Shown: positions 23,342 to 33,678 of the stretch, piece after piece
How positions within the stretch are numbered: the stretch's first letter is position 1
Layout: each line of letters begins with the position of its first letter
Assembly (NCBI GenBank): GCA_916613615.1
Contig: OU744731.1
Coordinates: 62,212,880 to 62,276,879, forward strand
Direction of reading: 5' to 3'
Source of the DNA: Steromphala cineraria
Taxonomy: Eukaryota; Mollusca; Gastropoda; Trochida; Trochidae
DNA: 64,000 bases
Notes under the pieces: model-generated
The model's database searches: none
Told to the model about the DNA's origin: nothing
Seen by the model: the letters and a program-made list of their open reading frames with translations, nothing else
Position numbers and translations under genes: made by a program

Positions 23342-23442
23342 ATAAAAACACAGATAATAACAATAGGTCTTCAGAAGTAGTCTTGAAGACCTAAAAACAC
23401 GGATAATAACAATAGGTCTTCAGACGTAGTCTTGAAGACCTA
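23312..23442 (+). repeat. Three consecutive terminal hairpins H4a, H4b, H4c
   Basis: Hairpins at 23312-23341, 23364-23393 and 23413-23442 each consist of TAGGTCTTCAG...CTTGAAGACCTA preceded by GATAATAACAA. H4a closes U5. H4b and H4c are best explained as the displaced tails of U4 and U1, whose bodies lack a hairpin. Confidence 0.88.
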
Positions 23443-23445
23443 ATA

Positions 23446-24354
23446 ATAAGATGAATTGATTACTATAAGATCCGAAAGCCACACAACCATCATAACCTGT
23501 CAATTTTGGCATAATAAAATTAAATCTACTTTGAAGCTTCTAAATTTAGTTTGGTGTATTAGACACCGTCCAGCATTCGCAGTTTTCTGCAAACTAAGCA
23601 GTCTACTAAAAGTCACACTAGAAATATCAGAAAATATAATTTGATTATTAGAAAACTATTTTGGCATTTGCATGAGGTTTGTTGGGGTTTTGTTTATGAT
23701 GAACAGTTAAAAGGAGATGATGAAAGTTTATTTGTTTAAGTTTATCAAAACGTCACCTTCTTTTTTTAAAGAAATTGTGTAACCATTGAAATACTTGTCT
23801 TCATTATTGCTTCATCTGTTTAATGTCAGTCAAGGATGTAATAGTAGTTGCAAAGCAAAATGACTTCAATGTCAATGATAGCTTTATAATTAAACGTCTA
23901 GGCCTATTAAGCCTTTTCCTTTCATCTAGATTTTCAAACAAGCATCAGTAGAACAATGACCATCGGCATTTAAAGAGACACAGAGTACATGTATGATGTT
24001 AGGATCACATATGTCATATTTTGAAATCGATGTCATTACATCGGGAACCAATAACTGTTACTGAAAATAACAAGTTAAAGGTCAATCAGTACATTAGAGC
24101 GAAGATACGGCCATTTTAAGTCAGGATTTTGATTGAAAACCAGACAATGTGGCTCGAGTGGCGTGCGCAAATTCGCCAAACGTAACTTTGAAACCTTGTC
24201 ATAAGCTGACAGGAAGATATATTTGATTCAATAGTGTTTATTAGGTATTGTAATTAATAGGTAGATTAATTGGATGCATAATTTCGAATATTAAACGTAT
24301 TTTAGATGTTTTCACGATGTTTCCGTAAAATCAAGCATTATAGAGATATATTAT
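23446..24354. other. Single-copy AT-rich DNA, nothing recognised
   Basis: No open frame of note and no clear repeat structure. A fragment GTAGTTGCAAAGCAAAATGAC near 23847 resembles the 5' hairpin of E2 and may be a relic of another such element. Confidence 0.5.
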
Positions 24355-24362
24355 GCATAAAT

Positions 24363-24849
24363 TAGGTATGACAAATGACCCCCAAGGATAGTCTATTGCA
24401 AGGTACCATTGCGATAGCGATAGTCTATTGCAGGGTACTATTCCGATAGCGATAGTCTATTGCAAGGTACTATTGCGATATCTTGTGCGATAGTTTATCA
24501 ATAAAGGAAATATAACAAAATTCAAGAAAAACAGTGTTTTATTGACTTTGTCACCGCTTTGTCGGCTGCACTCGTGGAAGTTGTGGAAAGATAACTCGTG
24601 TTTTCCTGTTGCTATTTTTAGCTCTCGGCGATCTGTTTGTTGTTAGCCGTTTCCAGTATTTTCCAAATGTAAAATACGCGTTTGTGTGTGGATTTTACTT
24701 TTAACATTCAAGTTAACAACTGATATTTTCAAATTGTCAATACGTGCTCTCGATACTATTGATCGTTCTAAAAAAGACTATCGATAAAGTACTAGCGACA
24801 GAGCAACTATGGCATTAAGTCGATAGTTCGATCTATCGTTTCACCCCTA
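24363..24849. mobile_element. Non-autonomous hAT element, 487 bp
   Basis: Flanked by a perfect 8 bp duplication GCATAAAT (24355-24362 and 24850-24857) of the nnnTAnnn type. The left end TAGGTATGACAAAT and the right end, read inverted as TAGGGGTGAAACGATAG, are imperfect inverted repeats. The interior is rich in CGATAG/ATCGAT motifs and carries a 32 bp minisatellite. No coding capacity. The target type differs from the autonomous hAT at 3429, so that element is probably not its helper. Confidence 0.8.
24387..24482. repeat. 32 bp minisatellite, 3 units
   Basis: Three units beginning GATAGTCTATTGCAAGGTAC and ending GCGATAGC or a variant, inside the non-autonomous hAT. Each unit carries CGATAG motifs resembling the terminal sequence. 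Confidence 0.85.
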
Positions 24850-24857
24850 GCATAAAT

Positions 24858-27800
24858 GGATATATTTGCAAGTCCAGTGATGAGATATGAACTTCAATCA
24901 GCATATTAGATATTTTGTAGCCTATCAAAACCAAATAAAATTTTAAGAAAGATACCCTGTGTCACTTTAATTATGTAAAGGTCAGAAATCTTCGCTTCTA
25001 GACATTTATTTTTTTCTATGTTTCTATACCGTTTAAAGTTTTTATCAAAGCCAAAACATCTTGCAAATTATAATATTGTGTATATTGTCATTGGCCAAAA
25101 GCATCGAACTTGAATATCTAAATTTAAATTTTCTGTAAATACATGTAGTTGCAATTAACTAATACATCTTATAACTTTTCACTCCAGGAGTTTTCTGTTA
25201 CATTTTGGGAGTTAGTTTCAAGAATGCAGACTACTTTGGTACATACAATGTAAGCAGTCTTCTTCTCTTCCCGCAGGGACGGATCAAGTTATGAAATGTT
25301 GATCGAGCCTCTGTTCTTATAAGATCCAATACCCAGATTTCGGCAGTTTCCTAGGCCGTAAAGTGTGCACCACAATCGATTGCATTTTTGTTAGCAAATG
25401 GCAACGTTCCTTTTTTGTATTTTTTCTTTCTTCTTTTTTATTTTAGGAGGTTAATGTCGAAACTTCGAACCCTGAATGTGACATGTAAGTATAGCAATGA
25501 ACTCAAACAATACCATGGGTTATAATGAGCGGTGCATGCTCAGTTGATGCATATATTTTACAGAGATTTGCTCATTAAAAGACAACAGATGAAAAAACAG
25601 CTTCACTTTGGAAAACCCTAGCCATCCGAGTTGTTGATTAAAATTATTCAATGAATGAAAACACCTTCTTCTTTTATGAATGACCCTCCTGATCTCGGCT
25701 CTTCTTAAATTGATGAAAAAAATCATTGACATCAGAATGTGGTGTGTAACACTGAAGCTCAGAGTTTATCACAATTACATACAAAAGACTTATTACATGT
25801 AATTCCTCGTAACTCTGTATTTATTATTTTTCTTTCCAAAGATAATTTTGATGAGTAAAAACGGAAAAGAAGTAAAAAAAATAAGATAAAAAAACACCCA
25901 TACGCCATTCATGTTTTTTGCATATATTTACTGTCTAATGCACTGTCGGGAAACCATAAAGAAAAAGTAAGACATTTCTATGTGAGATGTGTTGAGAAGA
26001 ACGGAATGGTATGACATCTCTATTTGGCGACATGTTTAATGACGCCATAGAGCTATGCCATAGTCAATACAGGCCGCAGTACGTCCCCTTGAAGATTTGT
26101 TATTGTATTTTAGACAGAAAACATCAGTAGGGTTAATTTTCGTAGCTAAAATGTTGTAGTAACGTTAAAAATTTAGTATTGTTCAACTTTATCTATCATC
26201 TGATATAATGAACGTCTAAGCTCATCATGAAGGGGTGGAAAAGTAGGGTCAACCACTCAACATGCAAGTTATTTTTATAAAAATGTTATTACCATGACCA
26301 ATATGAAAACATTATTAACTGCAATTTCCTTGCCCGCTTGGGTAAGAATGGAGGTTAGTAGATATTAAATTTCGTTTTTCATTTATATATATGTATATTT
26401 ATATGTATTTGTGTCCCCATGGGCAAACAAAACCTAAATCTTCTTACCAAGGTCATCTGTTTTTCACTTGAATAATCATCCTTGGAACAAGATTAGTAGA
26501 TATAATCCTATTATCGAAACAGAAGGCCTGTTATACTTAAAGCTGACAGAACAATTCTATTACCAGCGGAGCGTAAATCCAATTTCGTGGTCATTTTCCC
26601 TCAGTCTGTTTTTACTCCTAAGTTTTCAGACCAGGAAACAGAATTTGTAGTTGCCAACGAATCAAAGGTGTTAGAAATGCTGAGCAGTTTCTCGCTTCTG
26701 TCATCTTGAGATGGTCTGTCTTTTACACTAACAGACAAGCTGATTATCCTGTTTGGTGTATAACTTGCGTCCCGGATTCCAGAGTTAATTATGCAAAATT
26801 CTAGTTCAGTGGGCTTCGTAACACTATTATTTGATTCTTTGGAAATGACAAAAAAAAAGGCTGAAATTATTGTAAAATACTTATTTCATACCAGCTGACA
26901 ATAGGTTTGGAATCAGGTAGTGGTTCCATTAGGTAAATCTGGCTCAGGTTAATATTGCCAAATGACACCATTAACATGATACCCAACAAGATTTGCTTTC
27001 TATTCCTTTCGGGATCTTAATCCGTGTGAATGAGGATTTCAATGTTTCAAAACATGCAGTTGTTTTATGGATCAAGTGAAAAATCCTATTTCTAATATGC
27101 AGGTCTTCTTCTCAAAATATATTCACCTCTTAGTTCATATCCTTGATACATTGCACATTTAAGCAGATTTAAGTGTTCACAGTAATTACATTCTGAATTC
27201 CACATTTTATTTAGGAAATTTAAAGAAAATGGTTCAGGGGGTATCTTCTATAAGGAAACTCTATCATGTTGTTAAATATTAGTTCTCATTTGGCTGATTA
27301 AATCAATAATGATCAATATAGTATTTTGCTTTAACCCACGTACTGGTGTTGAAAAGATATTAATCAAGGAATGCAGATTGACCAAATATTCCTTAAAAAG
27401 GTACAATTCACCTAAGGAAAAGTGATATTAAGCGGTAGACACGAAGTAAGGTAAAGGGTCGGGATAAATTGCCTACAGTAGTTCACGATCTTTGACAACA
27501 ATATCTGTATATATGTAGAAAACATATATAAAATGTAAGTAGAAAAGGACTTTGAAGGATAGCATAGAAGGTGCTAACATCATATGATATAACAATTACC
27601 TGACCTTTGATATACACAAACATTTCCTGTCTTCAATCATGTGTTAATATCTGTCGACTATTTAAGACCAGATTTAAAGCTTTTGTGACTTTTTACCTGG
27701 CCCTCTTTTCTGGGTCATCAATTGATCTAGATCTGACGGCAATATTAACGCCTGGTGTCTGCATGATTAAGTAGCTAATTATACAGCCTAGTGCTGAAGA

Positions 27801-28672
27801 TTAAGGTGAAAGAGGTATTGTTGTGAGTTTAAGTTGAAGATCGACACGTTTAATAAACCAATAGCAAACCCTCAAAATAGACATCTAGGGGAAAATCAAT
27901 ATGATTTTGTGAACACTCCTTCTATAAATTGAGGTTAAGAGGCGATTGACAAAAGTTTAAACATATTTTTCTTAACCTTTGTTATGCTGTGGTTGCGATT
28001 TGATGTATGGAACCTCTGCAACAATTGTTAAGTCAGCCAATATTCAATGTTTTTCATGATGGCTAGTTTTGGGTATTAAAAAAAGTCTGGATAAGTTGAG
28101 TAATTTACATAATCATAGACTTTACCCTCATCCATTTGCTATGACAGGACTACGCTATGGTTATCTCTTTTAATTTTACGATTGTTTTTTATTGCCAATT
28201 GTCTCATAATTGAGTTTTATTTATTTGTCCTGTCGTTAAAATTGTAAAAGAACATAAATATTTACATGCCATGGAAAAGAGTTCAATATGTTGATAGATT
28301 CAAACTCTAAACCTTATTATCGATCCTTAAACCGATTTTCATTAGGCAATTTAATTGAGTATTTAATGAATATAGGAGACATGTTCTTTGGTAACATCTG
28401 GTCTCAAGAGATGACGTGTTCAGTTGAAATTGAATTTATAACTATATCATAGTGTTACATAGAGAGAGATTATGATTGCAATATTATCATAGACATTACC
28501 ATTGTAAGAGAAAACAAGAGTGAGACAATTACATTCTAATGCAGATACATCGTGACATATCCGAAAATATATATGAAAACTTCATTTGTACCATCAAAAG
28601 TATGTCAGTAGCTTTGTGATTTGAACTTAATACAACATCAACATCAACAAATCGTCAAATGTTTACAGTAAG
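24858..28672. other. Single-copy AT-rich DNA with one candidate exon
   Basis: No long open frame and no repeat recognised apart from the splice-flanked segment at 25447-25484. It may be intron of an unseen gene. Confidence 0.4.
25447..25484 (+). other. Candidate 38 bp internal exon
   Basis: A long pyrimidine-rich tract ending TTTATTTTAG precedes it, and ACAT|GTAAGTATAG follows, close to the metazoan donor consensus. The segment is open in the frame reading EVNVETSNPECD. Strong signals on both sides at this spacing are uncommon, but there is no transcript evidence and no homology I recognise. Confidence 0.3.
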
Positions 28673-28997
28673 AATAATATGATAATAATAGCTTTCTTAT
28701 ACCGCGCATATATCAATGACAAAGCATGCTTAAAGCGATATTACCCTGGAGGGATAGTACATTTGGAGCCGCCGATTAACAAGCACTCTGCAAGACCGTA
28801 TAGGTCCATACTTTCCCCTTGTCCAGGTACCCTTTTGTACAGCTGGGTGAACTGAATGCAATGTGGATGAAATGTCTTGCCCAGGGACACAACACAGGAT
28901 GAGACCCAAGTCACCATTTTTTGGTGTCTTCAATTGGCTTCGAACCCAGTCTCTGGCGTGAGAGGCAACCACCCTAACCACTACACACCTGAGCTCC
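28673..28997 (-). mobile_element. tRNA-derived SINE, about 325 bp
   Basis: On the minus strand the head reads GTGTAGTGGTTAGGGTGGTT (A box) and GGGTTCGAAGCC (B box). A central segment with TGTCCCTGGGCAAGACATTT, a conserved SINE-core-like motif, follows, then a body ending GCGGTATAAGAAAGCTATTATT and an ATT-rich tail. The whole is the usual architecture of molluscan tRNA SINEs. Open frames across it are incidental. Confidence 0.85.
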
Positions 28998-30471
28998 AAT
29001 CAAAAGTCTGCTTAACTGTGGAAGATTATGTACATGTATCTTCATCATATTTTGACATTTTGAATGTTTCACCAATTCTCAACAAAAACATTTGAAGTCA
29101 AATCTTTTGGATTAATTTGTAAGTTGATCATATATATGCAACTTATACAGACATGTTTAATAGATTTCTGGCATTCTCAAAGAGAGACAAGGAGTCAATA
29201 TTTGAAAATTCCCATCTTCTCCTTTCTGAAATATATCATTCAATTAAATAATTTAGCATACTTTGAATCAAAATTGTTATGAAACAATTCAAATCAACAA
29301 CACTGGAATACGAAATAATTTGGCAAAGAAATTTGCGCTCTAAAATCCTAAATTACTGCAGAAAAATTGTCGTTGGCAGTCAACAGTAGCTTTATGCCCA
29401 CCATTTACCTTTACACGACCAGAGTGAAAATGGATCTCCCTTATAATGGAAAGGCATTAGTCTTGATTATTTATAGATATATTTGGCACATCACTATCAC
29501 CGTTAGACGATCGTCAGTAAAAGTCAATCTTTATGGTAAGTTGGAAGTTTACATCACTCATTTCATTGTATGAGATGAGTGCAACTATAAAATGAGATAT
29601 TTGCCGGAATGGCATGGTGAAAAGAAGATAGTACTTTTAATGTATTTTTAAACTCATCCTGAATGTTTGTTGAATGGTGTTATGTCAGGGTATTCATTGG
29701 TAGATGGTTCAATTGTTATTATATTTGTCATTATTTTGGCTGTTGGTAATTTCAATTAACAATAACCTTGTGTGACTTGATCAATCCATTTCCATTTATT
29801 GATACATTATACATATTTATTCCTTGAAATGACAATAAATATGTCTTAGTTGACATGTTTATCGATGTTATTATTACTTCGATACAAACTCGTATTTTGC
29901 AACTGCATTTAAACATATGCACAAGCTTCAGGTCATGACATTCACAATTACAACATTAAAACTGAAGAAAATCAAATACAATGTTCTTAAAAAAAACATG
30001 GCTATTCAAAATCTCAAAATAAAACATATAAGGGAATAAAAATTCTACATGTGACAGATTTGATTGTTTGGTATAACCTCAGCTAAAAGCTTTTCCACCT
30101 AAAACTATGCGCTTGAAAAGTTATCAGAAAGAGTTTTATAATCATACGGAAATTGGAAATACAGATATTTATTTACCCCATTTATAAACTTTAAAAGCTG
30201 TGGAATAATCAATAAAGTTCACTATAAATAAACACAAGCATTATCCTGTTCAGCAAATATTTCTACTCGAATGACATAAAAATCAATTTCTTACACCGAG
30301 TTTCAAGATGTACCGAGTTCCAAGATGTACGGTTTGCCTGTTAGGGGGCAGTTTAAGTGTCAACAATGTTTTTTCATGGTCAGCAATGTCCCTTACAATT
30401 GTTGTTTCATTTCAGGAGAAATAACACAGTGGATAACAATTTATAACATCCTATGTCCTCTATTTCTTCAG
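28998..30471. other. Single-copy AT-rich DNA, one weak exon-like segment
   Basis: A frame at about 29356-29534 runs from an acceptor-like CTGCAG to a donor GTAAGTTGG and is open throughout (…KMDLPYNGKALVLI…), but the pyrimidine tract is poor. Nothing else is recognised. Confidence 0.25.
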
Positions 30472-30539
30472 TTTACACGAAAAATGGGTGTGATCATGAA
30501 GGGCTCAGCTCTGTAGCTGATGTTTCCCGTCTCACACCG
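30472..30539 (+). other. Candidate 68 bp internal exon
   Basis: The acceptor is TCCTCTATTTCTTCAG and the weaker donor is CACCG|GTATAAAT. The frame YTKNGCDHEGLSSVADVSRL is open across the segment. An alternative acceptor TTTCATTTCAG lies at 30415. No homology is recognised. A HINE remnant starts a few bases downstream. Confidence 0.22.
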
Positions 30540-30554
30540 GTATAAATAAAAAGA

Positions 30555-30671
30555 TAGAACAATTGGCTCTGTAACTCATCAGACTTCATATCTAATTTTT
30601 CTTTTGGGTTGGTTAATGTCCCATTATCTAGGGCCAAAGGGCTACCAAAGCAGCAGGCCAGATGAGCTGAA
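30555..30671 (+). mobile_element. Remnant of the pearl/HINE-like family
   Basis: It keeps the 5' end TAGAACAATTGGCTCTGTAA...CTCATCAGAC and the 3' end GCAGGCCAGATGAGCTGAAA seen in the full element at 59250-60570. The tandem core and microsatellite are lost. Confidence 0.7.
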
Positions 30672-31087
30672 AACTTTACTAGTCTAAAATGTTTAAATAG
30701 ATAATATTATACTTTAATGCTTCAAATCCTTTCCAATTAAGAATGAAAATAAAATAAACATATAGCTTGTATTTCTTGTATACGATGACATAAATCCATT
30801 CTTCGTTTTTCTTACTTTACATAAGAAATAACATTGTTTAAAACTGTTATTAGTTTCAGATCTCCTTATTCATTATATTTGTTTCACCTGTGTGCACTCC
30901 ATTGCTTTTGATCAATAATACTTAATGCACAATATAATGTACATGTTCAAAGTTGAAAAAGTTAATGCTATGTGTTGCGGAATTAACTACATAAACTAAG
31001 GAGAGGAAATTGTCATATTCACCCGCAAACGTGTTCAACAACTAAAATATTGCTCAAAACACGTTAAACACAAACTGACTCACTATT

Positions 31088-31150
31088 CATCTGATGTTAA
31101 ATGGAACAAACTTCCTAATGAACTCAAAACATCTTTTAATTTGGTTACTG
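31088..31150 (+). repeat. Possible non-LTR retrotransposon C-terminal fragment
   Basis: The frame reads SSDVKWNKLPNELKTSFNLV, which resembles the WN-LP-x-x-(I/L)-(R/K) motif near the end of many LINE reverse transcriptases. The surrounding sequence has no upstream reverse transcriptase, so it would be a short 3' relic. Confidence 0.25.
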
Positions 31151-31572
31151 TTCCTCTAAACCTAATGGTGAACTCAATGGCCTCCAAATCTTAGATTTGT
31201 ATCAGTAAATTATTAAGATCGTTTCCAGTGCTGTGAACATAGAGTTGATACTCCTATCTACGTTTTTAAGCCTATATAGCAAGATCAACATAACCAAAAC
31301 CAGTTCAAACCCATCATTAGTTGGTTCTTATTAACCAACTTGACACTTCTTGCTTCTGAATAAGGGAATAAGTAGATCGTTTCGCATTAAACCTGTCAAA
31401 CACCTAGACCAGGATACCTCTTTGGGTGTTGGGTTATGTCTCATGGCTCTGAATGAAGGATCTCTTAATCCTTTTGATGTAATAAAAATAGTTTCCTGGA
31501 CAGTTTCAAAATTAAGATAATGGTAATGCTGGTTATAGAGATTATCTCAAAATAATAAAACATATACCTTAA

Positions 31573-31938
31573 AGGGGCAGTAGCACGTTTTTAGGGGGAA
31601 TATAAGGTGATGTCAGGAAAATGAAAATAAATGGTTCAAATCTAAAGACAATGTATATAAACAAAATGAAGCAGTACTAATTCAAATATATAATGTAAAG
31701 TGAAGCCATGCCATTCCTTTTTTTACACAAAATGAATTAAAGGTGTTCACACAAAAATGGCTGCCAATGGATTTTATGGGAATCTTTATAATTTGTTCTC
31801 TGACTATGGATGATTGGTTTGTGTAAAGAGATTTTTGACACTATCTGACACTATCAACGTAATACATTTAGTATTAACGTACAATTATCAGTGAAAAAAT
31901 GAAAATATAAAATTGTCAAAAAACGTGCTACTGTCCCT
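31573..31938. mobile_element. piggyBac-type MITE, 366 bp, copy A
   Basis: Flanked on both sides by TTAA (31569-31572 and 31939-31942). Terminal inverted repeats are AGGGGCAGTAGCACGTTTT and AGGGACAGTAGCACGTTTT (right end read inverted). A homologous copy in opposite orientation lies at 52495-52850. No coding capacity. Confidence 0.87.
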
Positions 31939-32012
31939 TTAAGGCATCCTGAAATTTGTGTTGTGTTTATAGAGAAATATGTACTGCTTATTTTTCCTCC
32001 TTTGTCTTACAG

Positions 32013-32158
32013 AGGTGCCATGTAGCCTATTAGTGTCAAACCTGTCATGTAGCACTGACAAGTAGCTGGCAAATGAATTGCCATGAATGGTTCATTGTAC
32101 TTACCGATCACTTTGGATCTAATGTAAATGGAAACTACTATCTATGTTTGCTTAAACT
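32013..32158 (+). other. Candidate 146 bp spliced exon (coding frame closed)
   Basis: A strong acceptor (pyrimidine-rich TTTTTCCTCCTTTGTCTTACAG) and a donor AAACT|GTAAGTATTC bound it. All three frames contain stops; the longest opens VPCSLLVSNLSCSTDK and then stops. If real it is an untranslated or noncoding-RNA exon, or the end of a coding frame. Confidence 0.3.
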
Positions 32159-32756
32159 GTAAGTATTCAAAGCTGTTAAGTTGCATAACATCCGTTTTAT
32201 CTTATTCATTCAGAGATTTTATGTGTTTGACCACTGAAAACCATTCTAAAGCAATTTTTGGAAAGGTCCTTGTCTTTTCTTCAAAAATGTTCTTATAAGT
32301 ATTGCTCATTCTGCAAATGTCCCCTGTGTATTATTCCTCTATGCCTTTAAATTTTTAGAAATGACTAAAAGGTTTGCCTTTTTTTAACCATTTGCAAATT
32401 ACACTTTTAAAACATCTTCTTATATTCTTATAACAATAGAGATTACTGGCAGTTTCCCAAGCATCATTGATTATATAACTATATTTGGTTTAAAAGAAAA
32501 ATTTAAATAATGTTTTAGTACCATTGAATGATTGAATACGAATTCGTTAACTGTTATTTTTTTAATCAATGCTTTTGTGACCATGTCATTATTCATAACA
32601 TCGAGAATGTAATATACGACTTTACGATAGCATTTAAGTGACCTTAACAGTTGTTAACGTTAATTCTAACATGACACGAAAACTAGTTTGAAAATACTGC
32701 GTTCTGATTGGTTACTCATAAACATTTTGGAGTAATTATTTCACCGATAATCACCT

Positions 32757-33110
32757 CTAAATATTTACGACCGCTTCACATTCCTCCGCGCACTCATATA
32801 CAATCTGCAGGGCACTCAACGACGTTCTGTTTACAATATACATGTTGGCGACGACACTTGTCGACATTTTGAAACACCTACAAATTTTAATCGAATAACG
32901 AGGTTTTTGGTTCCTGTTTGAAGTGTTTCTTACTGCTTCGCGATGTAAATTAATCACAGCCCACAGATCTATAAACAAAATCAACGATCGCACACCTCTC
33001 ATACAGCGATTCATCAAATAAACGGAAGCGACTTTATTCTTTAATGCTGTCAGTGCCCCTACCTCTAATTTACAAGTGACCACTTCTCCTGTCACAGTCT
33101 CCCAAACCAT
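32757..33110 (-). CDS. 117-codon ATG open frame in a CpG-richer patch, unknown
   Basis: A true ATG opens MVWETVTGEVVTCKLEVG... and the frame ends ...ECAEECEAVVNI. The patch from 32750 to 33450 is richer in CG dinucleotides than the surrounding AT-rich DNA, as near invertebrate first exons. An overlapping minus frame at 33070-33441 uses the adjacent phase. No signal peptide, domain or homologue is recognised. It could equally be a short exon cluster or chance. Confidence 0.2.
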   Translation of the reverse strand: MVWETVTGEVVTCKLEVGALTALKNKVASVYLMNRCMRGVRSLILFIDLWAVINLHREAVRNTSNRNQKPRYSIKICRCFKMSTSVVANMYIVNRTSLSALQIVYECAEECEAVVNI

Positions 33111-33521
33111 GACACAAAATATACCATTCTTGACAACTTCCCCTGAGTTTGAAACAGTTCACCGACACGTAGTGGACAACTGTTTTCAGAGTAACGTCCC
33201 TTGATTTGGTCAGTCCTTGTCGCTCTTGTAGGGGTGATGGGTCGACCCATGTATTTAGTTTTAAAAAATCGTAACTTTGACGATATTGAAATCTGTTTTC
33301 TATTGATAATATGCTATATATATTACAGATGAGTCTATTTAAACACGTTTTTTCTGTATGTAATGACATTTTAATTGTTATGTGTTCTTTATGAAAGTGG
33401 ACTGTACCGTTGTTTTGCAAGAGAGTGGAACCGGTCTGCACCGGTTTGACCTAATCACATTGCTTTTGCGCAAGTCAAAATAGTTCCACCTTTTTTCACT
33501 AATTAGTCATGTTAGAATGGT

Positions 33522-33678
33522 GATAAATCCATTCTGTTTTCTATTTTGGGGTTGTATGTCGTGCATTCTTTACCCCTAAATAAACATTTCAAACCTCACA
33601 AGCTCGGTTTGAAATTATATTTAGGGGTAAAGAATGCACGACATACAACCCCAAAATAGAAAACAGAATGGATTTATC
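33522..33678. mobile_element. Foldback element with near-perfect 60 bp arms
   Basis: The left arm starts GATAAATCCATTCTG and the right arm is its reverse complement over about 60 bases. The loop is about 35 bases and itself contains TTTCAAAC...GTTTGAAA. Outside the arms a weaker match GTTAG.../...CTAAC may be the true ends. No target duplication is clear and there is no coding capacity. Confidence 0.85.

Noticed and set aside
12743..23442. CRISPR-like array because of repeated hairpins and units
   Set aside because: The repeats are 1.5 kb transposon-like units in a eukaryotic context. There are no 20-50 bp repeats with regular spacers and no cas genes.
24363..24849. Deletion derivative of the hAT at 3429
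   Set aside because: The ends differ (TAGGGGTGAAACG against TAGTGGTGCACCG) and the target pattern differs (nnnTAnnn against nTnnnnAn).
28730..28999. 89-codon minus-strand frame
   Set aside because: It lies entirely inside the tRNA-derived SINE.
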